DNA from: Cupriavidus lacunae
GTDB taxonomy: Bacteria; Pseudomonadota; Gammaproteobacteria; Burkholderiales; Burkholderiaceae
DNA length: 64,000 nucleotides
Assembly (NCBI RefSeq): GCF_003353055.1
Contig: NZ_QKWJ01000021.1
Coordinates: 50,443-114,442 of the forward strand
Reading direction: 5' to 3'
Every line of letters begins with the position of its first letter. Position 1 is the stretch's first letter. The position numbers and the translations under genes were made by a program. Below are positions 8,491-17,500 of this stretch, one piece after another. Under the pieces are notes generated by a model. That model saw only the letters and a list, made by a program, of their open reading frames with translations, was not told the origin of the DNA and made no database searches.

Positions 8491-8880
8491 TTGACGAAGT
8501 TTCTGATCAAGGCGGGCATGCTGGCATGCGCCGCCATGGTGGCAGCCCCGCTGTGGGCAGCCGGCAATGCCTCGGCAGCCTCGGCAGCGGCAGCGGCAGC
8601 GGCCGGCACGCCAATGGTGGCCCCGCCGCCGCCGCGGATGCTGGACGAGGCCACGGCTGTCGTGGAAGGACCTGACGGCACGCTGTCCGCGTCGCAGCGG
8701 CAGCACTGCCAGTCGTTGCTGGACCAGATCAACGCACAGCCCGGCGGTTCGCAGTGGTCCACCGGCAAATCGTCGGTCACCACCGCCGACGGGCGCACAT
8801 ACCCGACACTGGAGCGCCAGGCGGATCGCAAGCGCCTGGAAGAAGCGTATCGCCAGCAGTGCGCGCAGGAGCGCCGCTGA
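8491..8880 (+). CDS. Small exported hypothetical protein
   Basis: Unrecognised protein of about 129 residues. TTG 8491 is preferred because GGAG lies seven bases upstream; ATG 8458 in the same frame would add 11 residues. A Sec signal peptide is clear (TKFLIKAGMLACAAMVAAPL, cleavage near WAAGNA), followed by an alanine run and a proline patch. The mature part (about 45-129) is small, charged, and has a pair of cysteines (QHCQSL and YRQQCAQ) that could form a disulfide, with SSVTTADGRTYPTLERQAD between them. It lies 53 bp before the DUF3300 gene on the same strand and may belong to that transcription unit. No function is assigned. Confidence 0.7.
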   Translation: MTKFLIKAGMLACAAMVAAPLWAAGNASAASAAAAAAAGTPMVAPPPPRMLDEATAVVEGPDGTLSASQRQHCQSLLDQINAQPGGSQWSTGKSSVTTADGRTYPTLERQADRKRLEEAYRQQCAQERR

Positions 8881-8933
8881 GGGTCGCGCCCGGGGCAGCA
8901 GTGCCGTGACTTGCGTACTTGTGGAGCGTCGAC

Positions 8934-10265
8934 ATGCATCGTTTCAAACATCTCTGCGCATGGTGCCTGGCACTGATGCTGATGGCGCCCCTGGGGCCAG
9001 CGCTGGCGCAATCCAAGCTGAGCAATGCGCAGCTTGACCAGCTTGCCGCGCCGGTCGCGCTGTATCCGGATGCGCTGCTGTCGCAGGTGCTGATGGCGGC
9101 CACCTATCCGGCCGACGTCGCCGCTGCGGCGCAGTGGTCCAAGGCCAATCCCAGCCTGTCTGGCGATGCCGCGACCAAGGCGGTGGCCAGCCAGTCCTGG
9201 GACCCCAGCGTGCAATCGCTGGCGGCATTTCCTTCGGTGCTCGACATGATGGGGCGCCAGCCGCAGTGGGTGCAGTCGATCGGCGATGCCTTCCTGGCCC
9301 AGCCCAACGATGTGATGGATTCGGTGCAGCGCTTGCGCGTGCAGGCGCACAACGCGGGCACGCTGTAGACGACCGAGCAGCAGAAGGTTGTCACGCAGAG
9401 CTCCGGCGGCACCACCGTCGTGCAGATCGAGCCGGCCAACCCGCAGGTGGTGTACGTGCCGACCTACAACCCGACCACGGTCTACGGTACCTGGGCGTAC
9501 CCGGCCTATCCGCCGGCCTATTATCCGCCGCCGCCTGGCTCGGCGTTTGCCACGGCGATGGTAGCGGGCATCGGCTTCGGGCTTGGCGTGGCAGCGGTCG
9601 ATGCGATGTGGGGCGGGTTCAACTGGCATGACCACGACGTCAACATCAATGTGAACCGCTACAACAACATCAACGTCAACCAGCGCCTGGACGTCAACCG
9701 CGCCAATGTGAACTGGCAGCACAATCCCGCCCACCGCGGCAACGTGCCCTACAACAACGCGGCGGTGCGCGGGCGCTACGACCAGCAGCGCCAGGCCGGT
9801 CTGGCCAGCCGTCCGGCGGGCGCGCAGCCGGGGCAGCGCGTGGGTGGCGCCGGCGGGGTGCAGCGTGAGCCTTCCCAGCGTGACCAGGCGCGCGAACGCG
9901 CGGCCCAGTCGTTCGAAGGCCGCACCGGGCAATCCATACCGGGCCATGCGGGCGGCGCGGCGGAGCGCTCGCGGCCGGGTGCGGCCGGTGGTGGCGTGCA
10001 GAATCCGCGGCCGGCCGGCGCTGACCGCCAGCGCGCGGACCAGGCAGCGGCACGTGACCGTGCCCACAATGCCAACCGCGACAGTGCGCTGCGCGATGCC
10101 GGCAACGGCGAGCGGGTGCACTAGCAGACGCAGCGCGCAGGGTTGTCGCAGCGGGAGGCGCCGCAAGCGCGCCCGGCCGGGCTCAACCAGGGTGGCGGGC
10201 TGGGTGGTGGTGGTGGTGGTGGCCGGCTGGGCGGCGGCGAACATTTCGGCCATGGTCGGAGGTAA
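8934..10265 (+). pseudogene. DUF3300 protein gene with two in-frame amber codons
   Basis: From ATG 8934 (GGAG eight bases upstream) the frame encodes a signal peptide (LALMLMAPLGPALAQ) and the DUF3300 core (LDQLAAPVALYPDALLSQVL, AATYPADVAAAAQWSKANP, DPSVQSLAAFPSVLDMM). It meets TAG at 9366-9368 (codon 145), continues in frame with VVQIEPANPQVVYVPTYNPT, a YPP-rich segment and a low-complexity Gln/Arg/Ala tail, meets TAG again at 10122-10124 (codon 397), and finally ends at TAA 10263-10265 after a glycine run. Without the ambers it would be a 443-residue protein of normal family length, with a glycine-rich end usual for the family. Each TAG fits a CAG-to-TAG change. The DUF2950 gene follows after three bases, the usual partner arrangement. 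Function of DUF3300 is unknown. Confidence 0.85.
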
Positions 10266-10268
10266 ATC

Positions 10269-11138
10269 ATGATGCGCATGACGGGCAATCCCTTCTCTGC
10301 CGCTTTCTCCGCAACCGGGGTGCGCGCGCTGGTGGCCGCCGCGGTCCTGTCGCTGGGGCTGCCGGCGATGGCCCAGCAGGTCTTCCCCAGCCCCGACGCG
10401 GCCGCCGAGGCGCTGGGCGATGCCATTGCGCGCAGCGACGGCGACGCGCTGCAGCGGGTGCTGGGCAAGCAATACCAGTCGCTGGTGCCGCAGGGCACCA
10501 TCGACCGGGATGATGTCTATGCGTTTCTCGGCGCCTGGGCGCGCCACCATGCCGTGCAGCCCGATGGCGAGCGCCGCGCGCTGATTGCGGTCGGGCAGAG
10601 CGGATGGACCTTCCCCGTGCCGCTGGCAAAGCAGAAGGACGGCTGGCAGTTCGACCTGCGCGCCGGCAAGCAGGAAGTGCACCGCCGCCGTCTCGGGCGC
10701 AATGAGCTGGTGACCATGGAAACGCTGCTGCAACTGGCCGATGCCCAGCAGCGCTACGCGGACCAGGTCGGGCAGGGGCGCTACGCCGCCCGGCTGATCA
10801 GCTCGCCGGGCAAGACCAACGGGCTGTACTGGCCCGCCGCCAGCGAGCAGGACGCCAGCCCGGTCGGCCCGGATGCGCTGGCGATGGGCCCCGATACGCC
10901 CGCCGCGGATGCCTTCTACGGCTACCACTATCGGATCCTGCCGCCGGGCAAGGGCAGTGACGCCAAATATGGGCTGATTGCCTGGCCCGCCCGCTATGGC
11001 GATACTGGCGTGCACACCTTCATGCTTGGCAGCGACCGTGTGTTCTATGAGCGCGACCTCGGGCCCGGCACCGCATCCCGCGCCACTGCCATCCGCAGCT
11101 TCTCGCCGGACGGCTGGAAGCGAGTGGCTGATCGCTGA
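10269..11138 (+). CDS. DUF2950 family exported protein
   Basis: 289-residue exported protein of unknown function. A signal peptide (about residues 14-35, ending PAMAQQ) is followed by the DUF2950 domain, recognised from QVFPSPDAAAEALGDAIARS, YYA-like contacts replaced here by QQRYADQVGQGRYAARLIS, the conserved segment GKTNGLYWP, and the C-terminal part DAFYGYHYRILPPGKG with MLGSDRVFYERDLG. The start lies three bases past the end of the DUF3300 frame, so translation is probably coupled; DUF3300 and DUF2950 genes are commonly adjacent. With two amber codons upstream, polarity may lower its expression. A second in-frame ATG is four codons... the first two Met codons are adjacent and cannot be told apart. 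Confidence 0.88.
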   Translation: MMRMTGNPFSAAFSATGVRALVAAAVLSLGLPAMAQQVFPSPDAAAEALGDAIARSDGDALQRVLGKQYQSLVPQGTIDRDDVYAFLGAWARHHAVQPDGERRALIAVGQSGWTFPVPLAKQKDGWQFDLRAGKQEVHRRRLGRNELVTMETLLQLADAQQRYADQVGQGRYAARLISSPGKTNGLYWPAASEQDASPVGPDALAMGPDTPAADAFYGYHYRILPPGKGSDAKYGLIAWPARYGDTGVHTFMLGSDRVFYERDLGPGTASRATAIRSFSPDGWKRVADR

Positions 11139-11157
11139 CCCGCCGGCTGGCCGCCGT

Positions 11158-11552
11158 CTAGGCCAGCCGCCGCTCGCCTGGCGCCGCGCCGTACTCGGCT
11201 AGATTTGCCACCTCGTCCCGGCGCGGGGCCTGGTCCAGGTCGGCATTGACCGAGGCCAGCCCATCGCGGTCGATGATCCGCAGGTGCCGCTGGCGCACCG
11301 AGATCAGCCCGACCGCGGCAAAGCGCGCCGCATGGCCAGCCGCTGCGTCGCCCGCATCGATCCCACCGCCACCAGCAGCACCCGTACTTCCACGCGGTCC
11401 GGATGCAACGCCAGCGGCCGCCGCGGGTCCTTGCCGGCGCCGTTGCAGACATGGCGAAAGAGGCAGAGCGAGCAGGCTGGTGCGCCGCTGTCCGGCATGG
11501 TTGTGGTTTTTCCCAAAAAGTGATGACAAAGTACAAAACGCCGGCAACGCAA
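11158..11552 (-). pseudogene. FNR/CRP-family regulator remnant
   Basis: Two pieces in different minus-strand frames resemble one regulator. Nearer the 5' end (about 11304-11520) is an FNR-like N-terminus with the cysteine cluster CSLCLFRHVC that would bind a 4Fe-4S cluster; nearer the 3' end (about 11160-11300) is the recognition-helix region VGLISVRQRHLRIIDRDGL with a normal C-terminus. The whole is about 130 codons against the usual 230 or so, so most of the cyclic-nucleotide-like beta roll is gone and the join is out of frame. It is a deletion remnant. A 9-bp hairpin at 11144-11169 overlaps its 3' end. Identification rests on motif recognition only. Confidence 0.65.
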
Positions 11553-11734
11553 GCTATCTCACCGCGATCTGCGTACTTTCGTATGGCTGCTTTAGTAATT
11601 TCGTGTCGGGCGAAAAGACCATGGCGACGCTTACGCCCTGTTACCGGGCAGAGCGGGAGGACGCCTCCCGAGTGTGGTATGCTGCAATGCAACAATAAAG
11701 GCACAGGGGGAGATTCCGTCACATAGGAGTCCTC

Positions 11735-12823
11735 ATGACCAAAAGTCTTGCCGCTGACTGGCATGCGCAGATCCGGCGACTGAGCCGTGTGCAGGCCCGC
11801 ACGGAAGCCCAGGTGAGATCCTGGCTGGACCGCATGGATTCGCTGAATCCGCTCACGCCGGCGCGCCCGGATGGCCCGCCCGGCCGAGCCCGGGCACCTC
11901 GGCCGGCCTCCGCGCCGGGCGGCCTGCCCGGAACCTGGCAGGCACACCGGCTGCGGCTGGCGCCGCAGCCCGGTGAGCTGGTACCGCAACTTTCGTATCA
12001 CCTGTACATCCCGTCCAAGGCCCATCGCGGTCCGTTGCCGGTGGTGGTGATGCTGCATGGCTGCCGCCAGACGCCCGATGAGCTGTCCGCGGGTACGCGC
12101 ATGAACGCGCTGGCCGAACGCGAGGGATTTATCGTGGCCTACCCGCAACAGCCATTGCGCCGGCAGGTGCAGCGCTGCTGGCAGTGGTTCGACCTGGGCG
12201 CTGCCGAAGGCGGGCGCGAGGCGCAGGCGGTGGCCATGCTGATCGATGCGCTGGCGGCGCGCCACGACGTGCGCGAACGCGAGATCTACCTGGCCGGCAT
12301 GTCCGCCGGTGCGGCCATGGCCGCGGTGGTGGCGCTGCGCTACCCGGGCAAGGTCGCGGCCGTGGCCCTGCATTCGGGGGTGGTCATCGGCGCGGCCGAC
12401 AATCCACGCGCCGGCTTGCGCGCGATGCAGCAGGGGTCGGCGTCCGAGCCGTCCTGGCTGCTCGATGCCGCCGGCGCGACGCCGGGCGGACCCGAGATGC
12501 CGGCGCTGGTGATCCACGGCCTGGCCGACGACGCGGTGCATCCGGTCAATGGCCGCCTGCTGGCGCGGCAGTTCCTGGCCTACAACGGCCTCGAAGACCG
12601 GCTCGCCGGTACGCCCACGCCACCCGACCCGGACGGCGAAACGCCGGGCCGGTCCCATGAATACCGCTTCGGCCGCTGGCGCCGCGACCTGGTGACGCTG
12701 GTGGAAGTGGAGGGCCTGGACCACGCCTGGAGCGGGGGCGATGCCAGCTACGGCTACCACAGCGAAATCGGCCCCGATGCCAGCAGGATGATGTGGCAAT
12801 TCTTCCGCCAGCACCGGCGCTGA
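11735..12823 (+). CDS. PHB depolymerase-family esterase
   Basis: Alpha/beta hydrolase of the esterase/PHB depolymerase family, 362 residues, acting on short polyhydroxyalkanoates or other esters. The oxyanion region is VVVMLHGCRQTPDELS (about 103-118), the nucleophile elbow is GMSAG with Ser190, the acid lies in LVIHGLADDAVHPVNG and the His in LDHAWSGGDASYGYHS. There is no obvious signal peptide, so it may be intracellular or use another route. ATG 11735 is preceded by AGGAGT. An AT-richer stretch (about 11500-11730) gives it its own promoter, and it ends in a strong bidirectional terminator. The true substrate is not known; feruloyl or acetylxylan esterase activity is also possible in this family. 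Confidence 0.88.
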   Translation: MTKSLAADWHAQIRRLSRVQARTEAQVRSWLDRMDSLNPLTPARPDGPPGRARAPRPASAPGGLPGTWQAHRLRLAPQPGELVPQLSYHLYIPSKAHRGPLPVVVMLHGCRQTPDELSAGTRMNALAEREGFIVAYPQQPLRRQVQRCWQWFDLGAAEGGREAQAVAMLIDALAARHDVREREIYLAGMSAGAAMAAVVALRYPGKVAAVALHSGVVIGAADNPRAGLRAMQQGSASEPSWLLDAAGATPGGPEMPALVIHGLADDAVHPVNGRLLARQFLAYNGLEDRLAGTPTPPDPDGETPGRSHEYRFGRWRRDLVTLVEVEGLDHAWSGGDASYGYHSEIGPDASRMMWQFFRQHRR

Positions 12824-12850
12824 CGCGCGGCGAGCAGGAAACCGCATAAA

Positions 12851-12882
12851 AAAGAAGGGAGGGCATCAGCCCTCCCTTCTTT
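12851..12882. terminator. Bidirectional rho-independent terminator
   Basis: Perfect stem of at least 11 bp (GAAGGGAGGGC with GCCCTCCCTTC) and a 4-nt ATCA loop, extended by A/T pairs on both sides, giving U-runs in both directions. It separates the convergent esterase and MHS symporter genes. Confidence 0.92.
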
Positions 12883-12900
12883 GTTGTTGCAGCCGCCGCG

Positions 12901-14211
12901 TCAGCCGCGCGAGCCGTCCTTCACGAACAGCGCCGTCACCATGCCGAGCACGCACAGCGCCACCACATAGTGGGCCGGCGCCAGCGGATCTTCTTTCAGC
13001 ATCAGCGTGACGACCATCGGCGTGAGCCCGCCGAAGATCGCATACGACACGTTGTACGAGAACGACAGGCCCGAGAAGCGCACCTGCGCGGGGAAGGCAT
13101 TGACCAGCACGAACGGCACCGCGCCAATGGTGCCGACCAGGAAGCCGGCCAGCGCATAGAGCGGCAGCAGCAGGTCGGGGCGGGTGAAGATGGTCGTGTA
13201 GAAAACGTAGCTGCAGATTGCCAGCAGCAGGCCGCCGACGAACAGCGTGCGGCGTGCGCCGATGCGGTCGGCGAGCGCGCCCGCGACGATGCAGCCGACC
13301 GTCAGGCACAGCGTGGCCACGCTGTTGGCAACCAGCGCGGTGCGCGCATCGAAGCCGTACACCTTCTGCAGGAAGGTTGGCGTCATCAGGATCACCACCA
13401 CGATGCCGGCCGACAGCATCCAGGTCAGCAGCATCGACACCGCGACGCCGCCGCCGTGGTCGCGCATCACCGACTTCAGCGGCATCTCCGCCGCCAGGGC
13501 CTTGCGCTTCTGCAGCTCGGCAAAGACCGGCGTTTCATGCAGCCAGCGCCGCAGGTACATCGAGGCGATGCCGAACACGCCGCCGATCAGGAACGGCACG
13601 CGCCAGCCGTACTCGGTGAGCTCGGCCGGAGTGAAGATGCTGTTGATGCCGGTGGCGACCAGCGAACCCAGCAGGATGCCGGCGGTCAGGCCCGCGGTCA
13701 GCGTGCCGCAGGCATAGCCGACATGGCGCGGCGGCACGTGCTCGGACACGAACACCCAGGCGCCGGGCACTTCGCCGCCCACGGCCGCGCCTTGCAGGAT
13801 GCGCAGCACCAGCAGCAGCACCGGCGCGGCCAGCCCGATCGACTGGTAGGTCGGCATCAGGCCCATCAGCAGCGTGGGCACCGACATCAGCAGGATCGAC
13901 AGCGTGAACATCTTCTTGCGGCCGAGCAGGTCGCCGAAGTGCGCCATGATGATGCCGCCCAGCGGTCGGGCCAGGTAGCCGGCCGCGAAAATGCCGAAGG
14001 TCTGCAGCTGGCGCAGCCAGTCGGGCACCGACGGCGGGAAGAACAGCTGGCCGATCACCGTCGCGAAAAAGACGAAGATGATGAAGTCGTAGAACTCGAG
14101 CGCGCCGCCCAGCGCGGCAAGGGAAAGGGTCTTGTAATCCTGGCCGGTCAGCGCGCGCGCGCCGGCTCGCGGCGTGCCGGCACCCGCGGCGGTACTGCTA
14201 GTGGTAGACAT
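12901..14211 (-). CDS. MHS-family MFS transporter (metabolite:proton symporter)
   Basis: Inner-membrane symporter of the MHS/ProP group, which takes up organic acids, betaines or similar metabolites. ATG 14211 gives 436 residues, the usual size; the longer open frame to 14478 lacks homology. Hallmarks are YKTLSLAALGGALEFYDFII in helix 1, FGIFAAGYLARPLGGIIMAHFG with the loop DLLGRKKMFTLSILLMSVPT, the LQGAAVGGEVPGAWVFVSEH segment, and 12 predicted transmembrane helices. It is convergent with the esterase gene and divergent from the AsmA-like gene across 298 bp. No catabolic gene is adjacent, so the substrate is open. Confidence 0.9.
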   Translation of the reverse strand: MSTTSSTAAGAGTPRAGARALTGQDYKTLSLAALGGALEFYDFIIFVFFATVIGQLFFPPSVPDWLRQLQTFGIFAAGYLARPLGGIIMAHFGDLLGRKKMFTLSILLMSVPTLLMGLMPTYQSIGLAAPVLLLVLRILQGAAVGGEVPGAWVFVSEHVPPRHVGYACGTLTAGLTAGILLGSLVATGINSIFTPAELTEYGWRVPFLIGGVFGIASMYLRRWLHETPVFAELQKRKALAAEMPLKSVMRDHGGGVAVSMLLTWMLSAGIVVVILMTPTFLQKVYGFDARTALVANSVATLCLTVGCIVAGALADRIGARRTLFVGGLLLAICSYVFYTTIFTRPDLLLPLYALAGFLVGTIGAVPFVLVNAFPAQVRFSGLSFSYNVSYAIFGGLTPMVVTLMLKEDPLAPAHYVVALCVLGMVTALFVKDGSRG

Positions 14212-14509
14212 GAGGGGACTCGCATGGAAGGGATCGCATGCGAAGCGCGCAGCACGGAATACGTGATGGGTGTGGCCGGAGGGTACAGCGCAGGAGAGGC
14301 AGGCACGATGTGGCGGGTAAGCCGCAGGCTTGCGACGAAACGCTTCGCAAAGGACGTAAAGATACCAGATCGCCTCACTGCCCGTTGAGAGGTCAAATCT
14401 GATTTCTTTGCTTTGTCCAAAACCGTTGCCATAATGACGAAAAATGTGAAATCCGGGGCACAAAGCAGCGTGCAGCATCGGAGTGCGGGGTCAGATCTTC
14501 TGGAACGTC

Positions 14510-17500
14510 ATGGCTTTCAAGCAATCCATCCTGGCAGTGGCTGCCACGCCACGCGGCCGGCTGGCGACGCGTGTCGCGGGCGGCGTGGTCGCGGCGCTCG
14601 CGGTGTTCGGGCTGGCGGGGTATTTCGGCGGCCCGCCGCTGCTCAAATACCTGGTCGAAAAGAATGCGACCGAGGCGCTCGGGCGCAAGGTCACGCTGGG
14701 CCACGCCCATGTGCGGCCGTTCGAGCTGGCGGCCACGCTCACTGACCTGACCATCTACGAGCGCGACGGCAAGACCCCGGCGCTGACGCTGGGCGAGGTC
14801 GAGGCCAATACCTCGGTGGCCTCGATCTGGCACCTGGCGCCGGTGGTGGACAACCTGCATGTCGACCGGCTCGCCGTGCACGTGGTGCGCGGCGCCGACG
14901 CCCGCATGAGCTTTGCCGATGTCCAGGACAAGTTCGCGGCCCTGCCGCCCAAGCCCGCCGATGCCAAGCCGGCGCGCTTTTCGGTCAATAACATCGCGGT
15001 CACCGGCAGCAGCTTCAGCTATGACGACAAGCTGCTCAATTCCAGCCTGCGCGTCGACAACCTGACGCTGACCCTGCCGTTCCTGTCCAACCTGCCGCAT
15101 GACGTCGAGATCGTGACGCGGCCCACGCTGAGCGCGCAGGTCAACGGCACGCCGCTGGCGCTGGACGGCGAGGTGCTGCCCTTTGCCGATTCACGCCAGA
15201 CGCGCCTGAACGTCAACCTGGACGGACTCGAGGTGGCGCGCCTGATGGCGTTCGCGCCGCCGCTGCGCGATGCCGAGGTCAAGTCCGGCAAGCTCGATAC
15301 GCGCCTGACGCTGGCGTTCCGCCAGCAGAAAGACACGCAGGAGATGGTGGTGATGGGCACCGCCGCGCTGCGCGATGCCGACATGCGCACGCGCGCCGGG
15401 CAGCCGCTGGTCAAGAGCGGCCGGCTGGCGGTGGATATCGGCAAGCTCGAGCCGCTGGCCCACCGCGCGCAACTGCGCAGGGTGGAGATCGAAGGGCTGG
15501 CGGTGGAGGCCGCGCGCCGCGCGGACGGCTCGCTGAACCTGGCCACGGCGTTCCTGCCGCAGGCGGCGAGCAAATCCACCGATGGCGTGGCCCCGGCCCC
15601 GGCGCCCGCGGCGGTGCCGGCCTCTGCCCCGGCGGCAGCCTCGGGCGTGCAAGCCGCACCCGCCAAGACTGCGCCCAAGGACGAGCCGTGGCGCTACGCG
15701 GTCGAACGCATTGTCGTCAAGCAGGCCAGGCTGGGGTTTGAAGATGCGCTGGCGCCGTCGGGCCCGGGCAAGCTCGCACTCGGGCCGCTCGATGCCGAGG
15801 TCAAGGGCTTTACCGGCACCGAAGGCGACAAGCCGGCACACATCGAGGCCACGCTGACCGTGGCCGATGGCCAGACCCTGCACCACACCGGCGACCTGCT
15901 GCTGCGCGAGGGCTCGATGGCCGGCACGCTGGAAACCACCGGGCTGCGGCCGCAGGGGTTTGCCGCCTGGTGGCCGCCCGCGCTGCGCAGCCAGTTCGGC
16001 ACGACCGCGGTCAATGCCGAGCTGCATTACCGCATGGCATGGGGCACGCCGCAGTTCCAGTTTGTGCTGGAAAAATCGCGCCTGGAACTGGCGCCGCTCT
16101 ACGTTGCCGCGCGCGATCCCGTGGTGATGCCGACCGCCGCCGCCGCGAGCGGCAGCGACGCCGATGCGCAGCCCGCGGACAACGGCCGTGGCGCGCAGCG
16201 CGGCGGCCGCCGTGCGCGTGAGCGCGCCGCCGACCGCGATGGCGCCAACCTGCCCCTGCTGCAGGCCCAGAAGCTGGTGCTCGACGATATCCAGTTCGAC
16301 CTCGCCAAACAGACCTTTGCCACCAGCCAGGTCACGCTGGCGCAGCCGCAGATCGCGGCCACGCGCGACCATCGCGGCGAGCTGATCGAGATGGCGCGGC
16401 TATGGGCGACCGAATCCGCGCAGCAGGCGCGCGGCACGCCGCGGCGCGCGGAGCCGGCACCGGCGAAGGCGGCGGCCAGCGCCAATGGCGCGCCCGCGGC
16501 GGGCGGCGGCTGGAAGGCCAACATCGGCAAGGTCGTCGTGGAAGGCGGCAGCGCCCGGCTGGCGGACTACCAGCCGGCCGAGGCCAACCGCGGCCGCCCG
16601 GTGATCCACCAGTTCCGCAATATCGCCCTGACCACCGGCGCCGTCGCCTGGCCGCTGACGCCGGCGCCGGTGTCGCTCAAGTTGCATGCCGAATCCGGCC
16701 GCAGTGGCGTGATCGGCGTCGATGGCACGGTGTTGCCGGCGGTCCCCGCCAGCCGGCTGCAGCTGGACCTGCGCCAGGTTGAGGTCAGCCCGCTGCAGCC
16801 GTACATGGCTGACCGCTTCAATGCCGCCCTGCGCACCGGCACGCTCACCGTCAAGGGCAAGCTCAATGTCGACGCGCCAACCGGCAAGCCGATCGCCGCG
16901 CAATTCAACGGCAACGTGCTGGCCGACAATGTGCGCACGGTGGACCGCATCACCGGCGATGATTTCCTGCGCTGGCGCTCGCTGGCGGTGTCGGGCATCG
17001 ACTTTGCGATGGACGAGAGCAAGGGGCCGATGCGCGTGAGCCTGGGCAATGTCGCGCTGTCGGACTTCTATGCTCGCGTCATCCTGAACGCCAACGGCCG
17101 CCTGAACCTGCAGGACGTGATGGCCGGCGGCGCCGCGAAGGGCGAGGCCGCGCCGTCCACCAGCCTGACGCAGGCCCAGCCGGCCTCGGCGCCGGCCACG
17201 CCGCCAGTGCAGGCCGGCGATACGCGCACGGCCCAGGTCGAGCAGAAGCCGGGCGGGCCCAAGCCGCAGATGCGCATCGGCGGCATCTCGGTCGACAAGG
17301 GCAACATCAATTTCTCTGATTTCTTCGTCAAGCCGAACTACACCGCCAACCTGACCGGCATGAAGGGCTCGGTGTCCAAGGTGTCGTCGGGCGATCCCAC
17401 GCCGGCCGACCTGGTCCTGGACGGCCGCATCGACGACGACGCGCCGGTCAATATCAGCGGCAAGCTCAATCCGCTGGGCGAGCAGCTGTTCCTGGACATT

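Noticed and set aside
8361..11015. 884-residue open frame on the minus strand
   Set aside because: It is antisense to the DUF3300 and DUF2950 genes, His/Arg/Gly-rich with no family signal, a common artefact of high-GC coding DNA.
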